From Planctomycetota bacterium (GTDB lineage Bacteria > Planctomycetota > UBA8108): a DNA stretch of 7,476 nt. The notes under the pieces are model-generated. The model was not told the origin of the DNA and did no database searches. It saw only the letters and a list, made by a program, of their open reading frames with translations. Of the stretch, positions 7,289 through 7,476 are shown one piece after another. Where the stretch lies: NCBI GenBank assembly GCA_022451445.1, contig JAKUSY010000142.1, positions 1 to 7,476 of the forward strand, read 5' to 3'. How positions within the stretch are numbered: the stretch's first letter is position 1; every line of letters starts with the position of its first letter. Made by a program: the position numbers and the translations under genes.

Positions 7289-7476
7289 TGGATCGATTCC
7301 CCCAGCAGCAGCCCCCGGGCGACCCCTTCGCCCTGACCCGCCGTCACTTCGTGCGAGATTGCTCGATGGGCCTCGGCGCCATGGCGCTGGCCGCTCTCTC
7401 AGCCGAGGAAGGCGCCGCCGCGGAGGGCCCGGGCTTCGAGCCCCTTGCCGCGCGGAAGCCGCACTTTGCCCCCTCG
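7285..7476 (+). CDS. DUF1501 domain-containing protein, 5' end (3' partial)
   Basis: The first 64 codons of a gene that runs off the window. The translation has a twin-arginine motif (LTRRHFVRDCSMGLGAMAL) around residues 19-20, then an Ala-rich stretch. It continues into PLAARKPHFAPS, closely resembling the DUF1501 N-terminus, where an RRxFxxxCxxGLGxxAL signal is followed by PLAxxxPHFAPKAK. DUF1501 proteins are usually around 450-500 residues, belong to the alkaline phosphatase/sulfatase-like group and are commonly encoded directly after a PSD1 (DUF1549/DUF1553) gene, as here. Tat export to the periplasm is expected; substrate and reaction are unknown. Two adjacent in-frame ATG codons (7285 and 7288) are possible starts, and both overlap the PSD1 stop, so the two proteins are probably translationally coupled. 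The catalytic part is outside the window and cannot be judged. Confidence 0.85.
   Translation, partial: MMDRFPQQQPPGDPFALTRRHFVRDCSMGLGAMALAALSAEEGAAAEGPGFEPLAARKPHFAPS

Overview
This window is a GC-rich, densely coding block read entirely on the + strand. It carries families typical of Planctomycetota and related PVC or Acidobacteria-type genomes: DUF1592/1588/1585, DUF1552, Planctomycete cytochrome C (PSCyt1)/DUF1549/DUF1553, and DUF1501. The family content suggests a planctomycete or close relative, but the sequence alone does not fix the lineage. There are no RNA genes, mobile elements, CRISPR arrays or long non-coding stretches; the largest gap is 143 bases.

Layout: (1) positions 1-488 hold the 3' end of a DUF1592-type cytochrome-like protein with a CAACH heme motif. 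(2) 485-1852 is a complete DUF1552 protein with a twin-arginine signal, overlapping the first gene by ATGA. (3) 1929-4247 is a secreted protein made almost wholly of HEAT repeats (about 22), 76 bases downstream. (4) 4248-4390 is a gap with a weak promoter-like pair, a small palindrome and a GC-rich hairpin. (5) 4391-7288 is a complete 965-residue PSCyt1-DUF1549-DUF1553 protein with two CXXCH motifs and an inserted discoidin-like (F5/8 type C) domain. (6) 7285-7476 is the start of a DUF1501 protein with a twin-arginine signal, again overlapping its upstream partner by ATGA.

The window therefore holds two analogous modules: a heme-motif (c-type cytochrome-like) protein followed by a translationally coupled Tat-exported partner (DUF1592+DUF1552, then PSD1+DUF1501). 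A secreted HEAT-repeat protein lies between them. Each pairing is a known planctomycete theme whose biochemistry is largely undetermined. Having both side by side with a pure HEAT solenoid between them is the most notable point. The discoidin-like insert suggests binding of a glycan or other surface ligand, so a periplasmic or cell-surface redox role on a polymeric substrate is a reasonable but unproven inference.
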